The notes under the pieces are model-generated. The model did no database searches. It had not been told where the DNA came from and saw only the letters and a program-made list of their open reading frames with translations. This document shows positions 39,129 through 50,260 of a stretch of DNA of 64,000 nt, piece after piece (position 1 is the stretch's first letter; the number at the start of each line of letters is the position of its first letter). Origin of the DNA: Karstenula rhodostoma CBS 690.94 (taxonomy: Eukaryota > Ascomycota > Dothideomycetes > Pleosporales > Didymosphaeriaceae); assembly GCA_010093485.1 (NCBI GenBank), contig MU001494.1, forward strand, positions 766,301 to 830,300. Direction: 5' to 3'. The position numbers were made by a program, and so were the translations under genes.

Positions 39129-39669
39129 GCTGAGTTGTCGAGGTGCGCGTTGCGCGTGCAGCCGTGTACAAAGACTACGAGGCTCTCGTGGCTGCCCTTT
39201 GTTTACTTCCCAAGGCAGGGGTGGGGAGCACGTCACGGGGATTGTGCTTAGATTGGAACACGCTCAGATGAGTTTGAGCTTCACTTTCAGAAACTGGGGT
39301 GACGGTAGCCAAAAGCTCAAAACAGCACACCCCAGCGCAATGGCGCGTGCCGTTGTCGTGGCAGAGCGCGTAAACCGTAAACCTCCGATGAACGCCGCTT
39401 CCGCCAAGGCCGCCTGACGTACTTTCACTCTTGCACCCCGCCAGCGCCAGCCCATTGCGTACATGTTCCCACACGTCGCACCATACACGTACTTTTTCTG
39501 CGCCCTAGCCATCCTGGCGGCCTCACTCGTCCCTTTCTCTTCTTTCTTTTCCCGCAGCGGCCTCCGACTAGCGCAGCTAAAGCAGCACTTTTACCCGTGC
39601 CCCTCCCCCGCAGTCGCTCTCCCAAATTCTTCAAGCTCCTTCCACAGCTTCAACAGATCCGTCGCAACC
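39129..39669. other. Bidirectional promoter region RSM1/MET22
   Basis: It separates two divergent start codons. On the plus strand the MET22 frame is open from an ATG at 39463 onward, so part of this stretch may encode an N-terminal extension of MET22. Confidence 0.5.
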
Positions 39670-40734
39670 ATGGCCTACGAAAAAGAGCTCGAGACAGCTC
39701 TCCTCGCTGTCCAGCGCGCTACCCTCCTCACCAAATCCGTCTTCACATCCCATTCGAAGGGCACACTCACCAAGTCGGACGCTTCGCCCGTCACCATTGG
39801 CGACTTCGGAGCCCAGGCCCTGATCATCGCATCGATTAAACACGTGTTCCCCGAAGACGAGGTGGTGGGCGAGGAGGACGCAGACGATCTTCGCGCCAAC
39901 GACTCTCTTCGCGACTTGGTGTGGGACTTGGTCACGGCAGCCAAGCTGGAGGACAGTGCGGCAGAGGACAAGATTGGAGGACCCATTAAGAGCAAGGATG
40001 CTTTGCTGGAAGCTCTAGATAGCGGCAGGAGCGCTGGAGGGAGGAAAGGCAGGATCTGGGCGCTTGATCCTATCGACGGGACCAAGGGCTTCCTGCGTGG
40101 TGGGCAATATGCCGTGTGTCTTGCGCTCATGGTGGATGGTGTGCCGACCGTCGGAGTTCTTGGTTGCCCCAACCTTCCCGTGGACGACAAAGCGCCCCTC
40201 GACTCTTCGATCGGCGCCGACGCAGACTCTGGAGAGGGCAAGGGTGTTCTCTTCAGCGCTGTGAAGGGCGAGGGAGCATCAAGCCGACCACTCGGCAAGG
40301 CGGGACTGCAAGAGGCGCAAAAGATTTCCATGAAGGCGGTTACCGACATCAGCGAAGCCACTTTCTGCGAGAGTGTAGAGGCCGGTCACTCAAGCCACGG
40401 CGACCAGGCAAGCATCGCCTCCAAGCTCGGCATCACAAAGGCTAGCGTCCGTATGGACTCGCAAGCCAAGTACGCTTCCATTGCTAGGGGGGCGGGTGAC
40501 CTGTACCTGAGACTACCTGTCAGCAAGTCATACGAGGAGAAGATTTGGGATCACGCCGCTGGTGTTGTCATCGTACAAGAGGCCGGAGGCGAGGTCACTG
40601 ATGCACATGGCAAGCCTTTGGACTTTGGTATCGGTAGGACACTCAAGGAGAACAAGGGTGTCGTAGCCGCGCCGAAAGCGGTCTTCCCTAAAGTCATCGA
40701 GGTAGTGAAGGAGGTCCTCGGCGCAAAGCAATAG
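39670..40734 (+). CDS. MET22: 3'(2'),5'-bisphosphate nucleotidase (PAP phosphatase)
   Basis: Li/Na-sensitive phosphatase removing the 3'-phosphate of PAP and PAPS, which keeps sulfate assimilation and RNA processing running and gives salt tolerance. A single exon of 354 residues, close to the yeast length. The inositol-monophosphatase fold motifs are complete: VVGEEDADDL (metal-binding Glu), WALDPIDGTKGFLRGGQYAV near 129-148, and WDHAAGVVIVQEAGGEVTD near 293. The start is the ATG in MAYEKELETALL with context ACCATGG. The same frame is open upstream to an ATG at 39463, which would add 69 residues with a hydrophobic stretch (FFCALAILAASLVPF), so an alternative targeted form is possible. Confidence 0.95.
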   Translation: MAYEKELETALLAVQRATLLTKSVFTSHSKGTLTKSDASPVTIGDFGAQALIIASIKHVFPEDEVVGEEDADDLRANDSLRDLVWDLVTAAKLEDSAAEDKIGGPIKSKDALLEALDSGRSAGGRKGRIWALDPIDGTKGFLRGGQYAVCLALMVDGVPTVGVLGCPNLPVDDKAPLDSSIGADADSGEGKGVLFSAVKGEGASSRPLGKAGLQEAQKISMKAVTDISEATFCESVEAGHSSHGDQASIASKLGITKASVRMDSQAKYASIARGAGDLYLRLPVSKSYEEKIWDHAAGVVIVQEAGGEVTDAHGKPLDFGIGRTLKENKGVVAAPKAVFPKVIEVVKEVLGAKQ

Positions 40735-40859
40735 ACTTTGCCTAACTTGAACGCTCAATGTATGAATTACGATCAGTGAAGGCACGGCATCTTCTTCTAC
40801 AAAGCTTCCTTTTATGTACCACAAAACCGTTGTATATACTGGCCTAGAAATTGTACCAC

Positions 40860-42269
40860 CTACCTCAACCTATCCTTGCATAGCTCAATTGCCACATCTG
40901 CCGTCGCCCCATCAAAAAAGTCATTTAGCAGTACAACGACGCTTTCCTCCCTCCCCAAACACCTCCCACACTCCCCCCTCAACAGTGGCAAGATCTTCGC
41001 ATCGCACACCGGCTTCGTCGCGAGAATCGGACTCGTGCTCACATCCGCGTCCAACACCGACGCCACAATCACATCCCTGATATTCGTCGCCGTCGCCTGG
41101 CACTGCAGCAGCGTAATCGGATGGCCCTTCGGCGGCTTCTTCGCCATATCGTTGAGCTTGCTGACCATGGAGTCGCCGTTCAGCGTAGCGTTGACGATGT
41201 CGTCGTAGTTGGAGACCTGATTCGCGTTCTGCAGGACGATGAGGCGCTTTTTCTCGTTGCGTAGATCCCTAATACTCTTCCCCAGCATATCCTGCAGACC
41301 CCCAACGGCCAGATTCCTACCTTGCAGCACGTCTTTCAGGATATTACCCAGGTCGTCGTTGGTAGGCCGCGGACACTCACCCGGCACGCCGTCCCACCTG
41401 TTGTGCACGACGACCACTTCGTCTTCATGCTCCTCCAGGAACTTCACAAGCGTGTGAAGAAAATCCACATACTTCATCCCCGGGACCGCCCCGTGCTGGA
41501 AATACCACGTGTCCTCGAGAACCCCCACCTTCTGCAGCTGCCGGTGGCACTTCGCGGGGCGGAATTCAAAGTACCTCGCGCCTATCCTCAGTATACTCTC
41601 CAGCCCGTCTTTCTGCGTGATGGCCAGCGCACGGATGATGTCCGGTGCGATCCTACGGACCGCCGCGTCGCCGGCTTTATTCAGTATGTCCAGCACATGT
41701 GGCAAATTGCGGCCCAGCACCTCTTTGATCGCGGCCGTCCCCGCGCGCTCGAGGAGTGCGAGCGGTGTGGCCATGCTGTTCATCCCGATGTCGTGGGCTG
41801 CCGGGATTACCATCTTGTTGAACTTCTTAGACGAGATGTCTTGGTTCTGCGGCAGCACGTCTCTCATCCAGTTCTCCAGGTTCCGCGTTACCGTTACGTA
41901 GCAGAGATGTTGCTTCGGCAGCCCCGCGACACCTGGCCCCGCATCATAGAATCCATAACATATCACTACATCTTCCACAAACACGGCGGGCGTCTGGTCC
42001 ATGGTCTTCAGCGTGCCGTCGCCGAGCTTGCCGGTAGCACTGTTCACGTCGACCCATTGCGTCGTCAGCTCGCGAGTGTCGCGGCGGACAGTGAACTGGA
42101 AGCGGCCCGTGAATTTGAAGCGGGGGAGGGCCGAAGACTCGACTTCGAGGTGGGTGGTCTGGTATTGGCGGAGGTCGGATTTAGTTACTGAGGTTTTGGG
42201 GACGGTGAATTCGATAGATGTTCCCGGGATAGTGAGGTAAGAGAAGCAGAGGATGCCTTTGGAGGGCAT
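40860..42269 (-). CDS. PLC-like phosphodiesterase (PI-PLC X-domain fold)
   Basis: A single exon of 469 residues. The second half shows a PI-PLC X-like TIM barrel: FNKMVIPAAHDIGMNS with a catalytic-type His at about 159, LRIGARYFEFRPAK near 228, a second His in YFQHGAVPG at about 259, then FLHTLVKFLEEHEDEVVVVH and HPITLLQCQATATNI. The first about 135 residues form a separate beta-rich domain (IEFTVPKTSVTKSDLRQYQT, VDVNSATGKLGDG) that I do not recognise. No signal peptide, membrane segment, PH, EF-hand or C2 domain is visible, so it belongs with small non-metazoan PLC-like enzymes and not with Plc1. The substrate is unknown. Its 3' end converges with MET22, with 125 bp between stop codons. Confidence 0.85.
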   Translation of the reverse strand: MPSKGILCFSYLTIPGTSIEFTVPKTSVTKSDLRQYQTTHLEVESSALPRFKFTGRFQFTVRRDTRELTTQWVDVNSATGKLGDGTLKTMDQTPAVFVEDVVICYGFYDAGPGVAGLPKQHLCYVTVTRNLENWMRDVLPQNQDISSKKFNKMVIPAAHDIGMNSMATPLALLERAGTAAIKEVLGRNLPHVLDILNKAGDAAVRRIAPDIIRALAITQKDGLESILRIGARYFEFRPAKCHRQLQKVGVLEDTWYFQHGAVPGMKYVDFLHTLVKFLEEHEDEVVVVHNRWDGVPGECPRPTNDDLGNILKDVLQGRNLAVGGLQDMLGKSIRDLRNEKKRLIVLQNANQVSNYDDIVNATLNGDSMVSKLNDMAKKPPKGHPITLLQCQATATNIRDVIVASVLDADVSTSPILATKPVCDAKILPLLRGECGRCLGREESVVVLLNDFFDGATADVAIELCKDRLR

Positions 42270-42790
42270 TTTGACGGGCGGATTGTGGGCGTGGGGAAAA
42301 CTTCTGTGGATGGGAGAGCTGTGAGGGTGTTGTCTATTCCCAATTGAGGTCCAACTCTTTCAAGACGGTAGTGTCTATCAACTCGGTGAAACGATCTCAG
42401 AGCGGTTCTATGGGTATGGCAACTTTACGCAGACGACGGTGAGTAAACGAGAGACAATCCGAAATCCCTGCTGCCATCTTTCCGACCTTCAGCTGGATGG
42501 TGAAGCTACGGCATCCAACGAGGACGTAAGCCACCCGATCTTGCCGACTTGGCCAGACCAATTGGGGCTCCAGACCGGTGCTCGATCGGGTCCACTTGTA
42601 CGGAAACATCGAACAAAATCTAGACTAGTTTAGCGCGCCGTATCTATCGTGAGGGGTCACAGGTATGGTTGGAGCAAGGTAGCAAAACCAACGTGTATCA
42701 ATATGATACTGTTGAGGCTGTTGACCTTTGAAGGAGTCCGCAGCTTCAGCCATAATGTAATCCCTGGGCGTCTATCTATCTACAGTCCCT
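42270..42790. other. Region upstream of the PLC-like gene
   Basis: Promoter of the PLC-like gene and 3' flank of the TAPT1-like gene. No other gene is seen. Confidence 0.45.
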
Positions 42791-45696
42791 CTACCAGATC
42801 CTCTTCGCAACCATCGCATATCGCGACACATGCCCAAATGTCGTCCCCTCCCTCCTCTCCTTCTCTTCCTGTTGTCTTCCCTTCTCATCTCTCTCCCTGA
42901 GCCTCTTCAATGAGTCCGGGTCGTCATTGTAAATCCATCTCCTCTTCTCCTCATCCACATCCACCACACCCCATCCGCCAATTCTTTTCCCACCTGTCTC
43001 AACATTCATGCGCTCCCTCTCCTTCATGCCTCGGTATCTATTCCGCGCAACACGTAGCAGACACATACCAAGTAAGAGCTTGAATGCGAGGAAGAACAGA
43101 TAGATGATGAGAAACACCATGAGCATGGTGGAGCCGGCGATCAGGTCGTCGAGCGTCCACGTTGAGCTGTACCAGGGGAGCGCGCTGGAATTCGAAGAAC
43201 CCGTGCCGAAGCTAGAGCGTCCTAGGGCGCGGCGGAAGATCTGGTCTATGTGTGCAAGGGCGGCAGTTGTGGCTGGCGAAGAGGTGGGGGGTTCATTCGG
43301 ACTCAGTGAGGTGGATGTGCTGGGGAAGGGGGCCGGCATGTGAGTTGCGATGAACATGTGGTAAGTTTGAATCGCGGCGCGTACAAAGAGACAGCTTAGA
43401 GGAATGACTGGCAAGCCAAGGCGGCGTGTGAGATTCTGGTCGATGAAGGCCTTTGCATGTGTCAGTATGTATTGGTACATGGAAGCGAACAGGTGCTTAC
43501 GTCGGAGTAGTAGTCCTTCGCCAGAACATCGAGGAACTTCTCGTACACTTCGGGTTTCGTCTGGTTGAACTTCGTTATGTACGCATGCTTCAACCAGTCC
43601 ACGACCATCTCACTGCCGAGAACCAATAAGAAAGGACTCAACACCTGGCCAATCCATTTTGGGAAGATGGTGAAGCTCATCGGAAGTATACTCGCAGCCG
43701 AAAAGGGAGCTGAAGTTGTCGTGTTGCCGCCAGTGAAAACGCTACTGAACGAAGGCGCACCAATGCTTAGCCCTCCGACTTCGACAATGTTGCGCATCGC
43801 GATGATCAGCAACATCAACCACAGCTGAAAGCGTTCAACGACGTCTGCACAAGTGACCTGGAATAAGTTTTCCTTCTCGAACTTCTTAAAGACGGTAGAT
43901 TTGATCTCCACGAACTGATTCGACATGAGCAAGGTCAGAAGTGCATTCGAATACGAATTGACCGCAACATTTAGTGTAATGACCTGGTAGAAGAGGGCGG
44001 TTGCATGGGCTACGTTGTACACCAGAGCGAGCACAAACATCCACAAAGGCCGGAGGATCTTGCTCCGGCCATCGGAGTTGCGATCCAGTGTCTCACGGGA
44101 GAACAGGCATTCCAAGACGTCTTGTCCCAACGCAGAGAGGAGGCGGTCGCAGACTTCGAGAACGTTGTAAATGACATACAGCTTAATAGCAGACTGCCCT
44201 CGTATGCCATGATACATTCTGCTGGCGTCAAATCGCATCAGGACTACGCAGCTTACAACAACCAAGGCGCCTTTGAGCATGTCAGCCTTGTGGCTTGGGA
44301 GTAGTGCAGAGGGCGTTGACATGGTCCGACGATGTCGATACCGTGTACGCGTGCTTTTGGGGAGAGGAGCATCCTTGACTTCAGGAAATCTGAAATCCAT
44401 TCCAGTGCGGTCGTTGTCCTTTGCAGTGGTGGTTGCACTTGCGGGGTGGGGCGATATGGAAGCGGAGACGGAAGCCGATGGTCCGCGTGACCGGGAAAAC
44501 GTTTCCTCCTCGTTGGATGCGTTTAAGACTGGGGTGGAGGCCTCTGCTTGTCTTCTTCGTCTCCACAATCTAGGCAAGCCCTTGTACACGAACTTGACCT
44601 CTTTGACCATCACAGAACCCCACCACTTCATTAAGATGCCAACGGCGATGAAGAACCGGAGCGGAAGAATCGTGAGGGTATGCATCCAAGCGTCCAAACA
44701 TGCCAATGTTCCAAAGCCCAGTATAGCTTCCAGCTTAGGTGGAAGAAGGAGAAAGTTGACCAATCGGTCATACTTGATTTTCGACGACTCATAAGGGAAG
44801 TCGGCGGTCGAAGGTCGATATATATACAGCGGTGAGGGTCGGCCTGCGGACAGTTCTAACGACAGAAACGTCGGAATGGACATGGGCGGGAGCGGTATTA
44901 TTGGAGGCATGGGTGAAGGCACGTCGCGATGCCTCTCCTGCGGCGGAGCTTTCAGGTTTTGCCTGTTTTCTCTGGTGTCCAGGTTGAGTGGGGAAGGGAC
45001 GGGTTTGGCGGAGCGCTTCTCCTCGTCATTCGCATGCGCCTGTCCGTGTACCTTTTGGCTCGACTCTCTCCGGCGCATTACGTTGGGCGTAGTGGTGGAC
45101 CTCTCCTGCAAAGCAGGCCGCTGTTGGCCTTTGACCACCAGCAGTCCCCTCTCAGCTCTTGTTTCCCTGCTCCTTGAGCGGTTCTCCGTTCTACTCGGCG
45201 CGCCATTGATCTCTGAGACTGGTTCCAATTCGACTCCCAACCCTCTGGCGCCCTCCCGCGAAGGTCTGTCTTCGCCTGGCGCCTGTTCTTCCAGCACATC
45301 CTCTTGTATGGGCGTAGCTGCCCGCACGGGGATACTCGCAGGTTCACTCGTGAGCTCCTGGATCTGCCTGGGGCTAAGCCTCAGGAGCTTCTCCTGCTCA
45401 GAGACGCTGCTCTTCCGCCTCCCGTCGCCGGGCCTTCGAATTGGCGGCATTCGTCTGCCTCTCTCGCTTGTATCCGACAGGATGGCTTCGTCATGATTGT
45501 TCGTTCGTTGGGTATGATCGCCGGGACTCAGGGCGCTAGTTCCGTTCGTCTTGTTGTCGCCAACTCCATCAAGCAGCAATTCGGCGGTGTGCAAGATGGG
45601 TGGGACCACGCCTTCCGGTTCCGGTGACAGGGCCGGGCTGGGTAGTTGCTCAGCTACATGGACGTGACCATTCGTCTTGGCGTCTGTCCCATTCAT
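42791..45696 (-). CDS. EMP65: TAPT1/Emp65 family ER membrane protein
   Basis: Multi-pass ER membrane protein; yeast Emp65 acts with Slp1 (SUN-like) in ER protein protection and human TAPT1 is needed for skeletal development. Two exons (45696-43501, 43450-42791) with a 50-nt intron encode 951 residues. The first about 270 residues are polar, disordered and fungal-specific. The family core begins with PTFLSLELSAG and YDRLVNFLLLPPKLEAILGF, followed by several hydrophobic segments (ALVVVSCVVLMRFDASRMYH, LYVIYNVLEVCDRLLSALGQ, LMSNQFVEIKSTVFKKFEKE, FQVTCADVVERFQLWLMLLI) and the conserved LGSEMVVDWLKHAYITKFN. The intron falls between YYSD and AFIDQN. A last membrane segment (MLMVFLIIYLFFLAFKLLLG) precedes a charged C-terminus. 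Orthology rests on the core; the symbol is by family. Confidence 0.92.
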
Positions 45697-46644
45697 GTCG
45701 GGCGGGTGGTTGCGCGGGAAAGCGTGACATGGTGTTGATGACTGCTTTGTGCTGTTCGCAATGTGTATCGTCTAAGCTTGGACTGCGCCGGGGCCTCGGA
45801 AAAGCGCGCTTAAGTCCGCATCGATCAGAAACCTCCTCCAACATTTGAACTTCCCTCTTAGCCGTTACCCTGCATTAACATAGGCAGTGCTCAATGTCGT
45901 CCACAATCGATTCGTCACGATGTATTAGAAATAAAGAGTACAGATGCGTTTTTATTTAATGCGTACACACGAGCATGAAGCCGTTAAAGCAACCAATACG
46001 GTGTCAATCTCTGTCAAAAATCGTGTAATCTCAAGCCGGACACTCTAGCCAGATTCATGAAGAGACCCTTTCCACCCAGCTGTAGTAACAAGACTGTTTA
46101 GGCTAACTACGAATCTGGCTACTATAGGGTGTCTGGATTCGCGGTGAACAGCGCCCCCCTGACAATATCACACTCAACGACCACCTCGATTCAAACAACC
46201 ATCGCTTGAGTGGTTATGATTTCTTGTTAACCCTTATACATCAACTATCCACCATTTCTGATCCAATAACGGGATTGATGGAGTATATATCATAAGATCG
46301 GCCAACGCCACCCTGCTCGAGAACGTATTTGTATTGGGGCTATAGTAGATTTTCAGACATCGGTCATCCAAAATGTGGTTGAGCTCGTTGATTTCGATCC
46401 TAGATCACTTGCTCTGCAAATTATCCAGTTCGACGGCAGTTTCGAAGTCGACAACATCCGCGAGGTAAGCGGATCATCCGCTCACGCTATGGGCATGCTT
46501 CAACGGTCATTAAAGCGTACCGCAAGAGTGACGAAACACTAACCTTCCTCAGGGAATAGTCCGCGCTGTCAAGATATGAATCTCGTACATCGGGCCTAGG
46601 AATCTCGAGTTGTTCCTTGCCAGCCTGCACCATATGCCCAACCC
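45697..46644. other. Region upstream of the TAPT1-like gene
   Basis: About 950 bp, A+T-richer between 45880 and 46400. No conserved frame, RNA gene or repeat was recognised. The last part is the 3' flank of the RING gene. Confidence 0.45.
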
Positions 46645-47247
46645 TCACGCCCAGAACCCACAACACATCGCCCACTCCACAAACAGCGCCCTCAACGGTA
46701 TAACCAGGCACATGAACACGAAGGAACTCCCCAGTGCCAGCGTGAAATCCCTTCGACGCAGCGCATCCCACCAAATATAGCACCACTTGGAGATCCGCTT
46801 CCCAACGGTCCCGCACAGGACGTTGGACGCGAGCCAGGCAAAAGCGGCGAGGTTGCTCTCGGTGGTCAGAATTATATGGTGGAGTATCTCGAGCCGAATG
46901 TCGTGTTCGGCGCTGCTCTCAGACGCCTCTGCATCGGTGGGGTTCTGTTCTCTAATGTCGAAAATCTCGCGCGTACGAGGAGTAACTGCGAAGAGAGGTG
47001 CGCGACACAACGGACAAGTCGGGAAATCGCTGCTCGCTATCCATTCGGCGAGACAAGCTGCGCCGAATATGTGGCCGGTGCAGCCTGGGACATCCGTGAT
47101 GCGGACCGGAATGTGTTGGTCGTTGTCGAAAGGCTCCTGACATATGCGACAGTCAGAAATGTTGGGCGAGATGTCGGTGGAGAGGATTGGGAGGAGGTGC
47201 TTGATCGACCACACGGCTATTGAACGTAGGTAGGGACCGGCGGGCAT
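46645..47247 (-). CDS. RING-finger protein with C-terminal membrane segments
   Basis: A single exon of 200 residues from MPAGPYLRS; an in-frame ATG 23 codons upstream (47316) gives a basic extension and is less likely. The RING spans about residues 33-80: CRICQEPFDNDQHI, then GCTGHIFGAACLAEWI, then CPLCRAPL. The position after IF is Gly, not His or Cys, a variation frequent in fungal RING proteins of the GHIFG type. After an acidic linker come three hydrophobic stretches (ILTTESNLAAFAWLASNVL, KWCYIWWDALR and FTLALGSSFVFMCLVIPLRA) that look like one or two membrane segments. It is probably a membrane-bound E3 ligase; its partner is unknown. The upstream region shares sequence with that of the 47937-49412 gene. 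Confidence 0.75.
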   Translation of the reverse strand: MPAGPYLRSIAVWSIKHLLPILSTDISPNISDCRICQEPFDNDQHIPVRITDVPGCTGHIFGAACLAEWIASSDFPTCPLCRAPLFAVTPRTREIFDIREQNPTDAEASESSAEHDIRLEILHHIILTTESNLAAFAWLASNVLCGTVGKRISKWCYIWWDALRRRDFTLALGSSFVFMCLVIPLRALFVEWAMCCGFWA

Positions 47248-47936
47248 AGTGGCTTCTTGTGTGTATCTCACTTTGGGTTTGGTATACGGTGTGTGTGGGT
47301 GTCTATGGCGGGACACGAAGATGTTATATGCGGTACTGGGGACATGCCGGGATCACGGGATCGAGAAAGGCTATAGGGAGGCGCCCCATGGGTGCCCGTG
47401 GGCTGGCTGCTAAGAGGGGGGAGTGTGGCGGTGGTTAATGGGACGCTCTGTTCCCAGTGCGAGTTGATGTGAGAGATGACAGCCCTTAGTGAAAATAAGA
47501 ACAGTACGGCGGTGTCTAGATCCCAGGATCCCTTTTAGTGCTCTTGAATACGACGCGAAAGTTGCACATAATCTTAGACTGCACCTGTATCATATTTGGT
47601 AATGTAGTTTTTAGAGACCTTTAGATACACTATACTAACTATGATTGACCATAGTCATCTCGTAGCTCGCTCCAGTCCGCGCTGTCAGCAGCTACCGGCC
47701 CCATTCCCTTACAATTCAACCGCATGCCGAATTGACAGGACCCAAATACAATACCCTCAGGCCTCATGAAGAACTCTCGCAAGCCGATCATCAGGCGGGT
47801 AGCCTACGATTTCAAGGGCCAAGCAAAACGTGGTGAAACCGATGCACCGTCGCTCGCCTCTTGCATGCCAGAGAAGAGCGCTCCGCAAGAGCTGTGATCA
47901 CTGGATGTGGAACTCTGTCAGCGGCCTCCGAATTGC
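47248..47936. other. Intergenic region with an upstream element repeated at 49465
   Basis: Promoter of the RING gene and 3' flank of the next gene. The segment 47349-47386 resembles 49465-49502 (see findings). A+T-rich from about 47500. Confidence 0.45.
47349..47386. repeat. Upstream element, copy 1
   Basis: Thirty-eight bases that align without gaps to 49465-49502, sharing GGGATC at the left and the 14-mer ATAGGGAGGCGCCC at the right. It lies about 100 bp upstream of the RING gene start. Confidence 0.5.
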
Positions 47937-49412
47937 CTACTTTGATTTGACCTGACGTACCTGATCTTCTGTCTTCACGACAGTTGGAGAAGTTGAGCGA
48001 ACTGAGACGCCTGAAACATCCAGCACAGAATCTCCACTGTAGTCATGCGCACTTGGGACATCCAACTCGATGTTTCCATGATCCGACTCAGCGTAGACTT
48101 GTCTGTCTTTGCGAGCCCGCTTCCTATCTCTCGTCGCATCCGCTTCCATCAGTCCCGGAGGTTCAGTCGTTTCTTTCCTCTTCGTTGAGGCTGAGCTCCT
48201 GCTCTTCTCCATTGCAGCCCATAGAGTCATGAGCCGTTCATCCGCTTGCTTTGATTGTTTCTTCGCAGCTGCAAGATCAGAAATTCCGAGTCTGAGCTGC
48301 TGTTCCAAATCTGCTACTCTGCGGTCGCTCGCCTTGCGCTCCATGTCCGCCGCCAGAGCGTTGTTGCAAGCACTCAGAGCCTTCTCATTTGCTACGACGA
48401 TCCGTGCATTCAGGTCGGATATAACACGCTGATTTGACTCCAGGTGCTTCTCCAGTACACTGCTTTTTTCCTCAGCAGCGATCGCACGTTGCTCCAACTT
48501 GCGCATTTTGTCGTCGAAACCTTTCACCTTCTCATCCAGCTCAGCCCGCAGCGCGTAGAACTCCAGATGAGCCAAATCAGTAAGCTGTTTCACTGCGCTT
48601 TCGCATTGCAAAAACGCTGCTTTCGAAACCGATTCTGCGTCATTCGCTTGCGATACGTTTTGAGCCACGATCAGCTCCGTTTCCTGAGGCTCCTCCATGT
48701 CTGGACTTTGGCCCTCCAGCATTCCAAGCAGCTCTCGGTAGGCTTCTTCAGATGATTTCGGAAGCATTCTGGAACCCGGATCGATATCCTCGTGCTGTGT
48801 CTCTTTCACATTTGGTCCTTGTGATAAAGATCTATAACGCAGAGGGCCAGGTCTAGGAGGTAAATGGTGATCCAGATGTGGCGATAGTTGTTGATTGCTC
48901 GAGGGACCTTGCTGGGCTAGCAGAGATGATCGAACATCGTTCATGGGAGCCGATTGACATGGCCCGAGTAACTTCACGTAATTCTCACGTACCGTGAGAG
49001 GCATGTTGCACCACCTCGATTTCTTCTTGAGGGTACCTGCTTGTGCAAACACAAATGGGAAGTCTCTGAATCCACAGCGTATCGTAGAGTTGGGATTGCT
49101 CTGGCCGTGCGCAGAGACTGTGGCCTTGAATGACCAATCCTTTGCGACGTTGCTGAGAAATAAGCTTATGACGTCCTCATCAAATGCTGCAACTCCTCCA
49201 GGCAGAGCCATGGAGCCATCGTATGGCTGGCCGTCAGATCGGCGTATGGTATCCCTAGATATGCGGGGCCATGTAGCGGGATCGGCGTAGCTGTAACCGG
49301 GAATGGCAAATTCGATGTTGTGTCGCAAAATATAAGGATCCCAGGAAAAAGATCCGGTGTATTCTTTCAGGTCGTGCAGATGAATGCCTCCAGTGCCAGA
49401 ATTTCGTGGCAT
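47937..49412 (-). CDS. Unknown protein, tandem paralogue A (N-domain plus coiled coil)
   Basis: A single exon of 491 residues in a family I do not recognise. The N-terminal domain (about 12-160) shares a clear pattern with the neighbouring gene: DLKEYTGSFSWD, DPATWPRISRDTIRRSDG, YDGSMALPGGVAAFDED, then RDFPFVFAQAG. A Gln/Pro-rich linker follows. From about residue 250 to 400 it is a long coiled coil (ALRAELDEKVKGFDDKMRKL, LEQRAIAAEEKSSVLEKHLE). The C-terminus holds a basic KRARKDRQ nuclear-localisation-like stretch and acidic segments. No membrane segment or signal peptide is seen. A nuclear scaffold role is a guess from the coil and basic motif. Confidence 0.75.
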   Translation of the reverse strand: MPRNSGTGGIHLHDLKEYTGSFSWDPYILRHNIEFAIPGYSYADPATWPRISRDTIRRSDGQPYDGSMALPGGVAAFDEDVISLFLSNVAKDWSFKATVSAHGQSNPNSTIRCGFRDFPFVFAQAGTLKKKSRWCNMPLTVRENYVKLLGPCQSAPMNDVRSSLLAQQGPSSNQQLSPHLDHHLPPRPGPLRYRSLSQGPNVKETQHEDIDPGSRMLPKSSEEAYRELLGMLEGQSPDMEEPQETELIVAQNVSQANDAESVSKAAFLQCESAVKQLTDLAHLEFYALRAELDEKVKGFDDKMRKLEQRAIAAEEKSSVLEKHLESNQRVISDLNARIVVANEKALSACNNALAADMERKASDRRVADLEQQLRLGISDLAAAKKQSKQADERLMTLWAAMEKSRSSASTKRKETTEPPGLMEADATRDRKRARKDRQVYAESDHGNIELDVPSAHDYSGDSVLDVSGVSVRSTSPTVVKTEDQVRQVKSK

Positions 49413-50260
49413 ATTGCTCGATGAAGCTTTCGATCTCGTAGCTTCTCGAGGAAGCAGTCATGTGGGGATCTCGGAGTCGTGGAAGATAATAGGGAGGCGC
49501 CCGCGAGGAGGAGGGAGTGTTGGGGTGATCGGTGGGGTGAGTCACGTGGGACCGTGGCTCTGGGATTATCGTCGCCTCAACCACCAGAGGAAGCAGTCAC
49601 TAGTAAAGTCGGCAATACAGTCAGTCTCTCTAATTTTCATGGCGAATTGGGAAGCCGTACCAGTTTTTCGGGCCCAGTGATCTGAACGCGAGCGGGAGAC
49701 GGACGGAAGTTGTGGTGCAGAACGGGAGAGGTGCAAGTGCTGTGCTAGAGAGTGAACGAGGCTGTAGCGCACGGCCAGGCAAACGCGCCTTCCGGCTTTG
49801 CTCACTGCTCGCGACATCGCTCCTTCCCGTTTTTCGCGCCATCTGCTTCCCTCAGCTTCACCGTCCCTCGACAACCAGGCGCTTATGCAAGTAAAAATCA
49901 CATGGTGCCTATGAAGTAATGCTAATGCAATCAAGCAAGAGGTATCGAATGAAGGAACGAGTGGCTGTGCGCGTGGATGTGCCCTCGTAGACCTGACACC
50001 GACCTCCTCACTTACTGCACATGTTAACAACAACAACAACTCCCACCCACGAAAGGCTCACAAGCCGAGGTTGTCATGCATCGCACCCGCACCAACTACA
50101 AAAACGCAGACACTCGAAGATGAATTTCTAGTAACGACGGTATATCCAATTCACGACCAAATCTATCTCTTCCTCCAGGCTGAAAAGAAGGAACCCTCCA
50201 CCGTCCAGTACATATGCATACCCTGCCCCAGAAAGCGCGATACTCGATGCGAAGAACGAC
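49413..50260. other. Intergenic region between the tandem paralogues
   Basis: Promoter of paralogue A with the second copy of the upstream element, and the 3' flank of paralogue B. A short ACAACAACAACAAC run lies near 50027-50040. No further gene. Confidence 0.45.
49465..49502. repeat. Upstream element, copy 2
   Basis: Partner of 47349-47386, in the same orientation and about 53-90 bp upstream of the paralogue A start codon. Confidence 0.5.
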
